A stretch of DNA of 64,000 bases from VRUE01 sp963817905 (GCA_963817905.1 CAWFPS010000002.1:124001-188000); one strand, 5' to 3'. Shown: positions 45,347 through 54,578, counted from the first letter of the stretch. Program-made: numbers and translations. Notes: generated by a model from the letters alone, not told the origin.

Positions 45347-47028
45347 CCCAGATCTTGCAATAAGCCCGCCGGAGTGAGCCCGAGCGGTGCCGGCCAGGGT
45401 GAACGGCGGTGTCAGGGTCATAGTGTGCTCGTGGGCGGCGCCCGCGGAACCACTTGAGCGGGCTTCGGCGACGATCGAAGAAACGTTGGGGAGATCCGCG
45501 CAGCAGTAAGTGACACGGCCCCGTCGTGCTCGACCTCGGGTCCGGCGGGCTCACCCCGCCGGCAGGGGCAAGGCGTCGAGCCTTCGGCAGGCAGCGACGA
45601 GATCTTCCGCCCAAGGCCAGTGACGCGCGAGGCGCAGGCGGGTGCGCCGTCCCGAGCGAGAGAGACGGCCGGCCTGGTGCAAGAGGCGGTAGCGCAGGGT
45701 CTGGGGCTTTGCCTTGGCGAGGTCGCCCTCGAGTGTCAGCGCCTTCGCAAAGCCGACGATGTCCTGGGCGGCGAGCACCAGCTGCATCCAGGCCTCGTTC
45801 ATCTGAAAGCTGCGGAAGGGGAGCTTGGCCAGACCCAGCGCTTTGGCGTCCTCGATCCGCTGCTCGACGTGGGCGTGGGCGCGGTGGTCGCGGTCGAGCT
45901 CGGCGAGGTCCTCGCCTTCCTGGTCGGTGAGGAAGCAGGTGTGGCGCCAGCCGTCGGTGTCGACCAAAGACAGCTGAGCGCCGGGGTGGGCGCGCTCGCG
46001 GCGGCAGATTAGCCGCGAGCCCTCCGGCCAGGCCGAGAGGTCGAGGTGATCGGTCAGCTCGGCGACGTAGGCCTTGCGCGGGCGGGTCGGGTGCTCGGCT
46101 ACCGGCACCCCGTCCTGGGAGATCGCGCCTGCCCAGGCGCAATCGGGGACCTTGGCGATCGCCTCGCGCACCGGGGCGGTGATGTCATGCCCGACCGAGA
46201 AGCGGATGTCGCCCTCGCGGCAGAAGTCCACGACCTCGTGCACGCAGGCGGCGGAGTCGCCGCGCACCAGGACCTCACCCTCGGAGAGGGAGGGCGGCAG
46301 CTGCTCGAGGCCCGCTTCGATCGCCGCCACCTGGTCCGCGCCCGTGTTGGAGCCCGCGTTGCCGGGGCGCAGGATGCCGTCGAGCGCCGCTTCGGAGCCC
46401 TCCAGGTAGCAGAGCATCGGGTGAAAGCCGAAGCCTCCCTTGTAGTTGCCGGCGGCGCCCTCCTTCTCGGAGTGGGCGCCGAGCAGGGAGGCGTCGACGT
46501 CGAGGACAGGCCGATCGGGGGCGGCGCCGAGCTCAAAGGTGCGCTCCCGCGCCGCCTTGCGCGCCGCTTTGATCCCCTCCAGCTCCGCCGGGCCGATCCG
46601 CTCCAGCGCCCGGAAGGCGGTCGCGTCGGAGGCGACCTCGCCGAAGAGGTCGGGCTGGTCGCGAAGCACGGCTTGGTCGGAGAGGTGCTCGCCGCCCTGA
46701 GCCAGGGTGAGGATCAGGTTGCGCAGGATCTCACCGTCCTCGTGGGCCGATCGCCTCTGGCGGGTCGGCGCCAGCGCCTCCCCAAGCGCCTCGGTCAGCC
46801 CCAACCTGTCACACAGGTTGCTGAGCAGCAATGCGCCGGCCTGCGAGCAGAATCCCTCGCCGTCCGCGGTGATCTCTACCGTTTCGAGTCGTCCGTTTCG
46901 ATTCACCTTCAAGGTGAAGCCTCCTGAGTTGGGAAATGGGTCTCGACAACCACATTTTCCCCGCTCAGGAGGCGGAAAAGCGCCGCTCAGGCTTGCTCAA
47001 GCGCTGGCGCTTGGCGCAGGATCTGGGC
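45347..47028 (-). mobile_element. IS1380-family insertion sequence, copy 2
   Basis: The ends CCCAGATCTTGC (45347-45358) and GCAGGATCTGGG (47016-47027) are inverted repeats with one mismatch, similar to those of copy 1. CTAG flanks both sides (45343-45346; 47029-47032 after one extra C). Length about 1,680 bp. The transposase runs on the minus strand. The two copies have clearly diverged, so they arrived separately. Confidence 0.85.
45551..46912 (-). CDS. IS1380 transposase, copy 2
   Basis: The 453-residue protein is homologous along its length to the transposase at 25096-26433. Landmarks are LDVDASLLGAHSEKEGAAG, NYKGGFGFHPMLCYLEG, NAGSNTGADQV and VLVRGDSAACVHEVVDFC. The start MKVNRNGRLETVEITADGEG is well defined and supports the GTG start chosen in copy 1. 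The frame is intact. Confidence 0.93.
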   Translation of the reverse strand: MKVNRNGRLETVEITADGEGFCSQAGALLLSNLCDRLGLTEALGEALAPTRQRRSAHEDGEILRNLILTLAQGGEHLSDQAVLRDQPDLFGEVASDATAFRALERIGPAELEGIKAARKAARERTFELGAAPDRPVLDVDASLLGAHSEKEGAAGNYKGGFGFHPMLCYLEGSEAALDGILRPGNAGSNTGADQVAAIEAGLEQLPPSLSEGEVLVRGDSAACVHEVVDFCREGDIRFSVGHDITAPVREAIAKVPDCAWAGAISQDGVPVAEHPTRPRKAYVAELTDHLDLSAWPEGSRLICRRERAHPGAQLSLVDTDGWRHTCFLTDQEGEDLAELDRDHRAHAHVEQRIEDAKALGLAKLPFRSFQMNEAWMQLVLAAQDIVGFAKALTLEGDLAKAKPQTLRYRLLHQAGRLSRSGRRTRLRLARHWPWAEDLVAACRRLDALPLPAG

Positions 47029-47055
47029 CTAGGCAGAAAGTAGACTGGAGACAAG

Positions 47056-47376
47056 TTGAACTGGGCGGGCGTGGAAGGCCCCCGTGTCGGCCGCTTCGCC
47101 TCGCCCAAGCAACTGGTCGGCTGCCTCGGACTCGATCCGCGAGTTCGCCAGTCCGGCAACGGAGCGGCTTTCACTGGGCGCATCTCCAAGGAGGGCTCGG
47201 TGCTCGTACGGCACGTGATGGTCGAGTCAGCCCACTCCGCGATCCGCACTCCAGGGCCGCTGCGTGGCTTCTACGAGCGCACTCGCAGCCGCCGTGGCCA
47301 CGGGATCGCGATCGTCGCCACCGCCCGCAAGATGGAGCTGGCGCGAGGCGGGCAGGGAACGGTAGAGGTTCCGTAA
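47056..47376 (+). pseudogene. IS110 transposase remnant (C-terminal domain)
   Basis: The fragment reads GRFASPKQLVGCLGLDPRVR, ISKEGSVLVRHVMVESAHSA and RGHGIAIVATARKMELARG, the Transposase_20 region of IS110 elements. The N-terminal RuvC-like DEDD domain is missing, and the end decays into unrelated frame. It starts right after the CTAG flank of IS1380 copy 2, so an older IS110 copy was already truncated here. Confidence 0.75.
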
Positions 47377-47438
47377 TCTTTGCGGTCAGCCAAAAGAGGA
47401 CTCGTCCAGGGAACGGCGTATTTGCGCGGCTGCTCAAT

Positions 47439-47705
47439 ATGGGGCAACGGGTGGCCTATTATGGTCGGGAAGTTGCGATTGAAGTGTTGAGTGGGTCGCA
47501 ATGGGCGCTCGACCCGGCGAGTCCTACTGGTCCGTGGGCCAGGGTCCGATACAGCCTGCCCGGCGACTCAGCTAGTCGCTGTTATCGTGTTATTGTTCCG
47601 GTGAAACAAGCTTCGGGACGATATCGGTTCGTATCGAGAATAGAACTAGGGCATCCAGCCCATAGGTCGGTTCGACGGGTCGCGGAATTTGTGGTGACCG
47701 ACTAG
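47439..47705 (+). CDS. Orphan small open frame, lower GC
   Basis: An ATG at 47439 gives 88 residues (MGQRVAYYGREVAIEVLSGS ... VRRVAEFVVTD), with predicted beta character and codon use clearly less GC-biased than in flanking genes. The frame is open further upstream, so it could be the end of a longer decayed gene. It may be a leftover toxin or immunity module of the island, but no family is recognised. The following 200 bp to 47905 show no gene. Confidence 0.35.
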   Translation: MGQRVAYYGREVAIEVLSGSQWALDPASPTGPWARVRYSLPGDSASRCYRVIVPVKQASGRYRFVSRIELGHPAHRSVRRVAEFVVTD

Positions 47706-47905
47706 GGGCCCGCTACATCCCGAACTCAATGTCCGGAGATGTGGGCGGGGTTGATGGGGGCGATCGGTAAGTGTGGGGGACGGAGGGCAAATGGTACGGC
47801 GGATATACCTGGATGGGTGGGGTGGCAGTTCCGTGTGGCGCTTGAGGTGGCGGTACCGTCTCCTCCGTCCGGCGGTGGCCGCGGCGTTAATCTGAGGGCT
47901 ATGAG

Positions 47906-48432
47906 ATGCAGCTAGAGCGGCTAAAGAAGCTTGGCAACGGTGAAAGGGTCTCAGCCGGCGCGGCGATGTTGCTCCTCGCCGTGATGTTCTTGGACTGGTT
48001 TGGAGTCAAGGCGGTCAATACGTCGCAGTTGCTCTTTGAAGTTCGCGCCGGTGGCCCGGCGAAGAACGTGTGGGAAGCGCTCGACTACATCCCGACTCTT
48101 CTCGTCGCCGTAGTCGTTGTTGTGCTCGCCGTGGCGGCACTGCGGCTCGTAGGCGTTGTTCGCCGGCGGCTCGATGGGCGAATGCGTTGATCGCGATCCT
48201 CGGCATCGTCTCGGCCCTGCTGATCGCCTTCCGGATCATCGAGCCTCCCGTGTTCTACGTCGAAAGCACGATAAGAACCGAAGGAGCGGTCCAATTGCCG
48301 ATGGTCCTTGCCCTGTTGTCTGCCCTCGGGATTGCCTTCGGCGGTCTCTGGGCCAGGGCGGAGGAAGGCAATGGTCGTGTTGGTCTGCGTGCTCGCCGGC
48401 ACTCAGCCAAGGAGCGGTTGGGCCTGGGCTGA
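47906..48432 (+). pseudogene. Small four-helix membrane protein split by a frameshift
   Basis: The first frame (ATG 47906) reads MQLERLKKLGNGERVSAGAA, then helices LLAVMFLDWFGV and TLLVAVVVVVLAVAALRLVG, and stops at 48190. Another frame immediately continues with ANALIAILGIVSALLIAFRI and LPMVLALLSALGIAFGGLWA to 48432. Together they form a four-helix protein of a type common in Thermoleophilia, with the join near 48165. Either the gene is decayed or a base is wrong in the sequence. Function unknown. Confidence 0.65.
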
Positions 48433-48483
48433 GCCCTCGGCTCCTCGCCGCCACGGCCCGAAACGCTAGCGTGCGCGGGCGGA

Positions 48484-49998
48484 ATGGGCCGCAACAGCTA
48501 CTACATCACCACCCCGATCTACTACGTCAACGCGGAGCCGCACCTTGGGCACGCTTACTCGACGATGGCGGCTGACGTGCTGGCTCGGCACATGCGCCAG
48601 CGGGGGGAGGACGTCTTCTTCCTCACCGGCACCGATGAGCATGGGGAGCCGATTGAGACGGCGGCTGAGCGGGAGGGGATCTCGCCGCAGGAGTTGGCCG
48701 ACCGCAATGCGGAGAAGTTCCGCCAGATGATGCCGGTGATCGACGCCACCAACGACTTCTTCATCCGCACCTCCGACCCGCGCCACAAGGCCAAGGTCGC
48801 CGAGATCATGCAGCGGGTCTACGACAACGGCTGGGTCAGCAAGGGCACCTATGAGGGCTGGTACTGCCCGCGCTGCGCCGACTTCAAGACCGAGCGCGAG
48901 CTGGGGCCGGGCCAGACCTGCGCGATCCACGAGATCCCGCTGGAGAAGGTTCGCGAGGAGAACTGGTTCTTCCGCCTCTCCGCCTTCCAGGGCCAGCTCG
49001 AAGGCCTCTATGAGGAGCGGCCCGACTTCGTCGTGCCGGATTTCCGCCGCAACGAGGCGGTCTCCTTCATCAAGCAGGGGCTGGAGGACGTCTCGCTCTC
49101 GCGGCCGACCCTGAAATGGGGCCTGCCGCTGCCCTGGGACCCCGAGCAGCGGATGTACGTCTGGTTCGACGCCCTGCTCAACTACGTCACGGCGCTCAGC
49201 TTCGCCCGCGAGGGCGAGGACCTGACCGAGCGCTACTGGCCCGCCACGCTGCACGTGCTGGCCAAGGACATCCTCAAGTTCCACGCCGTGATCTGGCCGG
49301 CGCTGCTCTTGGCCGCGGACCTGGAGCCGCCGCGGCGGATGACGATCCACGGCTACCTGCTGATGGGCGAGAAGAAGATGTCGAAGAGCCTCGGCAACGT
49401 GCTCGACCCCTTCGCCGTGATCGAGCGCTTCGGCGCCGATGCATTGCGCTTCTACTGCTTCCGCGAGGTCAGCTTCGGCCAGGACGGCTCGATCTCGACC
49501 GCGGGCTTCGAGGCCCGCTACGAGACCGAGCTGGCCAACGACTTCGGCAACCTCGCCAGCCGCGTGCTGGCGATGGTCGAGCGCTACCGCGCGGGCGTCG
49601 TCCCGGAGGCGGCCGTCGACGCGGTGCTGGCCGAGGACTTCGAGGGCGTCGTCGCCCGCTTCAGCGAGCTGCTCGACCGGGCCGAGTTGAGCCAGGCGCT
49701 GGAGGTGGCCTGGACCCTCGTGCGCCGCCTCAACCGCTACGTCGAGGAGACCCAGCCCTGGGTGCTGGCAAAGGACGAGGCCGATCCCGAGCGCCTCGAC
49801 GAGGTCCTCTACAACCTGGTCGAGGGCCTGCGGGTGACGACCCTGCTGCTCGCCCCCTACCTGCCCCGAGCCAGCGAGACCCTGCTCGCGGCCCTCGCCG
49901 AAGACTCCCGCGCCCTCGCCGGCCTGGGCTCCCGCCCCGGCGGCCAGCAGGTCGAGCGCGTCCCCCCGCTTTTCCCCAAGATCGACCCGCCCGCCTGA
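48484..49998 (+). CDS. metG: Methionyl-tRNA synthetase
   Basis: The 504-residue class I synthetase charges tRNA-Met. The HIGH-type motif is PHLGH at 20-24, and a zinc-knuckle-like YCPRCADF with a later CAIHE follows. WFDALLNYVTAL is the Met-pocket strand, and the KMSKS loop is KKMSKSLGN near 298. The helical anticodon-binding domain closes the protein without the C-terminal dimerisation extension. Its TGA overlaps the ABC gene ATG. It marks the right border of the accessory island. Confidence 0.97.
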   Translation: MGRNSYYITTPIYYVNAEPHLGHAYSTMAADVLARHMRQRGEDVFFLTGTDEHGEPIETAAEREGISPQELADRNAEKFRQMMPVIDATNDFFIRTSDPRHKAKVAEIMQRVYDNGWVSKGTYEGWYCPRCADFKTERELGPGQTCAIHEIPLEKVREENWFFRLSAFQGQLEGLYEERPDFVVPDFRRNEAVSFIKQGLEDVSLSRPTLKWGLPLPWDPEQRMYVWFDALLNYVTALSFAREGEDLTERYWPATLHVLAKDILKFHAVIWPALLLAADLEPPRRMTIHGYLLMGEKKMSKSLGNVLDPFAVIERFGADALRFYCFREVSFGQDGSISTAGFEARYETELANDFGNLASRVLAMVERYRAGVVPEAAVDAVLAEDFEGVVARFSELLDRAELSQALEVAWTLVRRLNRYVEETQPWVLAKDEADPERLDEVLYNLVEGLRVTTLLLAPYLPRASETLLAALAEDSRALAGLGSRPGGQQVERVPPLFPKIDPPA

Positions 49999-50840
49999 TG
50001 GCGGCGGTCCTTGCCGCCCGCGCGCTGCGCAAGACCTACCGCGGCAAGGTGGCCCTGAGTGGCATAGACCTCGAGGTCGGCGGTGGCGAGCTGCTTGGCC
50101 TGCTCGGGCCCAACGGGGCCGGCAAGTCGACCCTGACCAAGATCGCCTGCGGCCTCGTCCGGCCGAGCGGCGGCGGGGTCGAGGTGCTGGGCAAGCCCGC
50201 CGGCTCGCCCCCGGCGCGGGCCGCGATCGGCTACCTCGCCGAGCTGTTTCGCTTCCCCGGCTGGTGCTCGGCCGACGAGTTGCTGCGGCTTCACCAGCGG
50301 CTGAGCGGCTCGGACGGCGGGGCAGCGGAGCGAGCCGAGCTGCTTGAGCTGGTCGAGCTCGCCCACGCCTCGGGCACGCGGGTGGAGACGATGTCGAAGG
50401 GGATGCAGCAGCGGCTCGGGATCGCCCAGGCCTTGGTCGGCTCGCCGCGCCTGCTGCTGCTCGACGAGCCGACCAGCGCCCTCGACCCGGTCGGCAGGCG
50501 GATCGTCCGCGGCCTGCTCGAAGAGCTGCGCCGCCGCGGCGTCGCCGTCATGCTCAACTCGCACCTGCTCAGCGAGGTCGAGCTGGTCTGCGACCGGGTG
50601 GCGATCGTCGCCGAGGGCCGGTTGGTCCAAGAGGGGCGCCCGGCGGACCTGGAGCGCCCGCGCGGGGTCGAGGTCGAGACCGCGACGGGTGTCAAGCTCT
50701 TCGAGGGTGCCGGGCGCAAGCAGGCGCCGGAGATCGTCGCCCGCCTGGTCGCCGAGGGCGAGCGGATCCACCGGGTCGAGGTGCTGCGCAGCTCGCTGGA
50801 GGACGTCTACCTGGATGCCGTCCGGGGCAGGACCGGCTGA
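49998..50840 (+). CDS. ABC transporter ATP-binding protein
   Basis: The 280-residue ATPase has Walker A LLGPNGAGKSTLTKI near 37-51, signature TMSKGMQQRLGIAQALVG (a variant of LSGGQ), and Walker B LLLLDEPTSALDP. An accessory C-terminal part (about 220-280) is typical of DrrA/CcmA-type exporters. The membrane partner starts five bases downstream. Substrate unknown. ATG shared with the metG stop (TGATG). Confidence 0.94.
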   Translation: MAAVLAARALRKTYRGKVALSGIDLEVGGGELLGLLGPNGAGKSTLTKIACGLVRPSGGGVEVLGKPAGSPPARAAIGYLAELFRFPGWCSADELLRLHQRLSGSDGGAAERAELLELVELAHASGTRVETMSKGMQQRLGIAQALVGSPRLLLLDEPTSALDPVGRRIVRGLLEELRRRGVAVMLNSHLLSEVELVCDRVAIVAEGRLVQEGRPADLERPRGVEVETATGVKLFEGAGRKQAPEIVARLVAEGERIHRVEVLRSSLEDVYLDAVRGRTG

Positions 50841-50845
50841 GGCCG

Positions 50846-51706
50846 GTGGCGCGCTCGGTCTCCACCGTGGTCGGCTACGCCCTGCGGGAGGGCCTGCGCC
50901 GCCGTGTCTTCCTCGCGGTTCTCGTCCTCTCGGTTGGCTTCCTGGCGCTGTATGCGCTCGGTGCCCACTTCGCCTTCCGCGATGCCGGCGGTTTCGCCGG
51001 TACCGACCCGCAGATCATCGACTCCAAGGCCTTCACCGGCGCGACGATCTTCGGCCTGGCGATGTTCACCACCCTCTTCCTCGGCTCGGTCCTCGCCGTC
51101 TTCCTCACCCTGGGGATCGTGCGCGGGGACAGCGAGAGCGGCCTGCTGCAGCCGCTCGTCGTGCGCCCGATCGGCCGCACGACGCTGCTGCTCTCGCGCT
51201 TCCTCGCCGCGGCCGGCCTTGCCGGTGCCTACGCGATCGCCGTCTACGCCGCCGCTCTGGCGATCACCTGGCTGACCGGGCACTGGGCGCCCGATCACTT
51301 GCTCGGTCCCGCCCTGGGCCTGGCGCTCGCCGTAGCGATCGTCGCCGCCCTCTCGTTGCTCGCCTCCACCGTGCTCTCGGCGACGGCGCAGGGCATCGTC
51401 GTCTTCATGCTCTACGGAGCGGGGCTGACGGCCGGGCTGCTGGCCCAGATCGGTCACGCCATCCACTCCGATTCTCTCCACTCGATCGGGCGTGTGGCGA
51501 GCTGGAGCCTGCCCTTCGAGGGTCTCTACGCCGCCAGCCTGCACGGGCTGATCTCCGACACCTCCGGGTTGACCGGCGTCGTCTTGCAATTGGGCCCCTT
51601 CGGCGGGTCCGAAGCGGCGGGCCCCGGCCTGATCCTCTGGGCGCTCGCTTACACGGCCATCGTCCTTGCAATTGCTGCGGCAGCCTTCGCCAGACGCGAC
51701 CTCTGA
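50846..51706 (+). CDS. ABC transporter permease (ABC-2 type)
   Basis: The 286-residue membrane protein has an N-terminal amphipathic helix (STVVGYALREGLRRRVFLAV), then about six hydrophobic segments, and a final helix ending AAFARRDL. The RGDSESGLLQPLVVRPIGR segment is characteristic of ABC-2 permeases that pair with NatA/CcmA-like ATPases. GTG start at 50846, right after the ATPase gene. Confidence 0.9.
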   Translation: MARSVSTVVGYALREGLRRRVFLAVLVLSVGFLALYALGAHFAFRDAGGFAGTDPQIIDSKAFTGATIFGLAMFTTLFLGSVLAVFLTLGIVRGDSESGLLQPLVVRPIGRTTLLLSRFLAAAGLAGAYAIAVYAAALAITWLTGHWAPDHLLGPALGLALAVAIVAALSLLASTVLSATAQGIVVFMLYGAGLTAGLLAQIGHAIHSDSLHSIGRVASWSLPFEGLYAASLHGLISDTSGLTGVVLQLGPFGGSEAAGPGLILWALAYTAIVLAIAAAAFARRDL

Positions 51707-51712
51707 GCGCGA

Positions 51713-52873
51713 CTACGCGCCGGTGAGCGCGTCGGGCCCGAGTTGGGTCGGCCGGGTGTAGCCGCAGAGGGCCATCGTCAGGTCGAACTCGGCGAGGACC
51801 ATCTTGAGCACCGTTTCGACGCCCTGCTGGCCCTCCAGGGCGAGGCCCCAGATGTAGGGGCGGCCGAGGCAGACGGCGTCGGCGCCGAGGGAGAGGGCCT
51901 TGAGCATGTCGCTGCCGCTGCGGATGCCGCTGTCGAAGAGGATCGCCAGCTCCTCTCCGGCGGCCTCGGCGATCGGCGGTAGGGCGTCGAGCGAGCCGAT
52001 CGCGCCGTCGACCTGGCGGCCGCCGTGATTGGAGACGACGATGCCGTCGACCCCTCGCGCCGCCGCCTCGCGGGCGTCGTCGGGATGTTGGATGCCCTTG
52101 ATCACGAGCGGCAGCTCGGTCTGCTCGCGCAGCCAGGCGAGGTCGTCCCAGGACAGGGCCGGGTTGGCCTGGACGCCGAGGAAGTGACCGGTGGCGGCGC
52201 CGGGGTCCTCCTCCGGCGTCTTCTCCAGAGCGGCACGGAAGACCGGGTCCTGGAAGTAGTTGGCGACCCCCATCCCGTTGAGGAAGGGCAGCCAGGCCTG
52301 CTGCAGGTCGCGCGGCTTCCAGCCGGGGACGAAGGTGTCGACGGTGAGCACGATCGCGCCGTAGCCGGCCGCCTCGGCGCGGGCGACGAAGCTGGCCGCG
52401 AGCCCGCGGTCGTTGGGCCAGTAGAGCTGGAACCAGCGCGGCCCCTCGCCGCCGGCCGCGGCGATCTCCTCCAGGGTGAAGGCCGACGCCGTGCTGGCGA
52501 TCATCGGCAGCCCGAGAGCCGCCGCGGCGCGGGCGCTGGCCAGCTCGCCATCGGGGTGGACGACCTTCTGCACGCCGATCGGGGCGAGCAGCAGCGGCGC
52601 CGGCATCGCGGTGCCGAGCACCGTGGTGGAGAGGTCGCGGGCGGCGACGTCGCGCAGCATCCGCGGCACGATCCGCTGTCGCTCGAAGGCGACCCGGTTG
52701 GCGTCGATCGTGTCCTCGCCGCCGGCGCCGGCGAAGACGTAGTTGGCGGCGCGCTCGTCCATCGCCTCGGCTGCGCGCCGCTCCAGCTCGGCGACCGCAA
52801 CCGGGATCGACGGCACCTCGCCGCCCAGCCCTCGGGCGTAGATCTCGCGGTAGTAGTCGGCGAAATCGGCCAT
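51713..52873 (-). CDS. FMN-dependent alpha-hydroxy acid oxidase/dehydrogenase (lactate oxidase-like)
   Basis: The 386-residue TIM-barrel flavoenzyme oxidises 2-hydroxy acids such as lactate. It shows MPAPLLLAPIGVQKVVHPDG, WFQLYWPNDRGLA, IVLTVDTFVPGWKPRDLQ, the FMN-binding Lys in LPLVIKGIQHPDDA, and the active-site His/Arg in VSNHGGRQVDGAIGSLDAL. The start is ATG 52873 (MADFADYYREIYARG); the frame extending further upstream is antisense or belongs to the phosphoesterase. It converges with the ABC permease. Confidence 0.93.
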   Translation of the reverse strand: MADFADYYREIYARGLGGEVPSIPVAVAELERRAAEAMDERAANYVFAGAGGEDTIDANRVAFERQRIVPRMLRDVAARDLSTTVLGTAMPAPLLLAPIGVQKVVHPDGELASARAAAALGLPMIASTASAFTLEEIAAAGGEGPRWFQLYWPNDRGLAASFVARAEAAGYGAIVLTVDTFVPGWKPRDLQQAWLPFLNGMGVANYFQDPVFRAALEKTPEEDPGAATGHFLGVQANPALSWDDLAWLREQTELPLVIKGIQHPDDAREAAARGVDGIVVSNHGGRQVDGAIGSLDALPPIAEAAGEELAILFDSGIRSGSDMLKALSLGADAVCLGRPYIWGLALEGQQGVETVLKMVLAEFDLTMALCGYTRPTQLGPDALTGA

Positions 52874-52884
52874 CCGCGGGAAGG

Positions 52885-53775
52885 CTAGTAGCCGCGGACC
52901 CGGAGCGGCAGCGCTCGGGCTCCCCGCGCCTCGCGCAGGCGCGGCAGGCCGAAGCGGCGCTCGAGCCCAGCGAGCAGCGAGTAGTGGCTGTAGGTCCAGT
53001 CCGTGCGATGGCCGGCCGGTCTTCCCGGCTGGGCGACGATCGTCGCCACGTGGCCGCCGCCGCCGGTCTCGAACGGTCGGCAGCATCGCTGCTCGCTCGC
53101 TCCCTCGTCGAAGGTGACGATCAGCGAGCCTTCGGGTCCGAGCTGGCGCATGATTCGCGGCACGAGGCGGGCCAAGTAGCTGTCGGCGCCGGCGATGCCG
53201 CAATCGTGCCCGTCGTCGCAGAGGTCCGGGCTGAGCCAGCCGAAGGCGGGGAGGGCGTGTCGGCGCAGGTCGGCGTCGAGCCGCCCGGCGGGCACGACGC
53301 GCTTGCAGAGGCGCGGGTTCGAGGCGATCGTCGGGAAGTACATGAACGGGTTGTGGCGCTTTACGTAGCGCCCGGCCCCGGCGCCGCGGAAGCAGGGGCG
53401 CGGCATGCCGCCCATGTAGGCGCGCCAGGAGATGTCGGCACGCGAGAGCTGCAGGGCGAGGTTGGCGCCCCGGGCCGAGCACCCGGTGCAGTTGCGCGAG
53501 ATGCCGAAGGTCGAGCCGCCGAGCAGCGCCAGGTAGTTGGGCAGCGAGGGGTGAACGACGGCGTAGTAGTAGGCGGCCAGGGTCTCGCGCCGGGCGAGCC
53601 CGTTGAGGAAGGGCGCCGCCGGGTTGTCGATCGCTTCCTCGTACTCGTGGTTCTCGAGCACGATCAGGAAGACGCGCGAGCGGCTGGCCGACGACGCCGC
53701 CGAGGCCGTGCTCGCCGACGGCACGAGCGGCAGCGCCAGCAGCGCGAGCAGGGCCAGTATCGGTCGGATCGCCAC
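52885..53775 (-). CDS. Secreted phosphoesterase (acid phosphatase AcpA-like)
   Basis: The 296-residue protein (GTG 53775) has a signal peptide (PILALLALLALPLVPSAST). The Phosphoesterase-family pattern follows: VFLIVLENHEYEEAI, HPSLPNYLALLGGSTFGI, YVKRHNPFMYFPTIASNP and SLIVTFDEGASE. Family members release phosphate from phosphoesters outside the cell. It lies 11 bp before the lactate-oxidase-like gene on the same strand and may be co-transcribed. Confidence 0.88.
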   Translation of the reverse strand: MAIRPILALLALLALPLVPSASTASAASSASRSRVFLIVLENHEYEEAIDNPAAPFLNGLARRETLAAYYYAVVHPSLPNYLALLGGSTFGISRNCTGCSARGANLALQLSRADISWRAYMGGMPRPCFRGAGAGRYVKRHNPFMYFPTIASNPRLCKRVVPAGRLDADLRRHALPAFGWLSPDLCDDGHDCGIAGADSYLARLVPRIMRQLGPEGSLIVTFDEGASEQRCCRPFETGGGGHVATIVAQPGRPAGHRTDWTYSHYSLLAGLERRFGLPRLREARGARALPLRVRGY

Positions 53776-53802
53776 CCGACGAGGATAGGCTGACCAAAGC
53801 CG

Positions 53803-54573
53803 ATGATCGACTCCCACACCCATCTCTTCCTCTGCGAGCGCCCCGAGGCCGAGGTGGTCGCCGCCGCCGAAGCGGCGGGCGTGACGCGGATGCTCAACGT
53901 CGGCCTCGACGCAGAGACCAACACCGTCGCACTGGCCGGCGCCGCGCGCCACGAGAGCGTCTTCGCCACCGTCGGCTGCCACCCGACCGAGGCCGCCGGC
54001 TTCGACGAGGATCGGGCCGAGGCAATCGCCGCGCTCGCCGCCGGGAACGAGAAGGTGCGGGCGATCGGCGAGACCGGGATCGACTACTACCGCGAGAGTG
54101 CCAGCCGCGAGGACCAGCGGCGCGCCTTCGAGGCCCAGGTCGAGATCGCCCGCGAGCACCGGCTGCCGATCGTGATCCACGCCCGCGACCCCGAGGGCGA
54201 GACCGGCGCCATCGACGACGTCTTCGAGATCCTCGATGCACGCGGCGACGGCGTCAAAGTGATCCTGCACTGCTTCCTGGCGCCCTGGCGAGTCGAGGAC
54301 GCGATCGAGCGCGGCTGGTACTGCTCCTTCTCGGGGATCGTCACCTTCCCCAGCGCCGGGGAGCTGCGCGAAGCGGCGGCGAAGCTGCCCGACGAGCTGG
54401 TCCTGGTCGAGACCGACGCGCCCTACCTGGCGCCGCAGCCGGTGCGCGGCAAGACCAACGAGCCCGCCCACGTCGTCTCCACCGCCGAGGTCGTCGCGGA
54501 GGTGCGCGGTGTCACCTACGCAGAGCTCGAGCGCACGGTGGAGGCCAACGCCCACTCCCTCTTCGGCTGGTAG
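53803..54573 (+). CDS. tatD: TatD-family metal-dependent hydrolase/DNase
   Basis: The 256-residue amidohydrolase-fold enzyme has the metal ligands in MIDSHTHL at the start, AIGETGIDYYRE, VIHARDPEGE, ILHCF and LVETDAPYLAPQP. TatD proteins are 3'-5' exonucleases acting in DNA repair and turnover. It is followed five bases later by rsmA, the conserved tatD-ksgA order of Actinobacteria (an rpf gene between them is absent here). Confidence 0.94.
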   Translation: MIDSHTHLFLCERPEAEVVAAAEAAGVTRMLNVGLDAETNTVALAGAARHESVFATVGCHPTEAAGFDEDRAEAIAALAAGNEKVRAIGETGIDYYRESASREDQRRAFEAQVEIAREHRLPIVIHARDPEGETGAIDDVFEILDARGDGVKVILHCFLAPWRVEDAIERGWYCSFSGIVTFPSAGELREAAAKLPDELVLVETDAPYLAPQPVRGKTNEPAHVVSTAEVVAEVRGVTYAELERTVEANAHSLFGW

Positions 54574-54578
54574 CCGGA

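Noticed and set aside
46707..47438. Plus-strand frame across the end of IS1380 copy 2 and the IS110 remnant
   Set aside because: It is antisense to the transposase, then out of frame with the IS110 remnant; only the part from 47439 is considered.
8187..53370. Shared peptide GRYVKR in the palindrome-coded insert and in the phosphoesterase
   Set aside because: In the phosphoesterase it is part of the family's YxKRHNPF-type motif; the DNA around it is unrelated, so this is coincidence.
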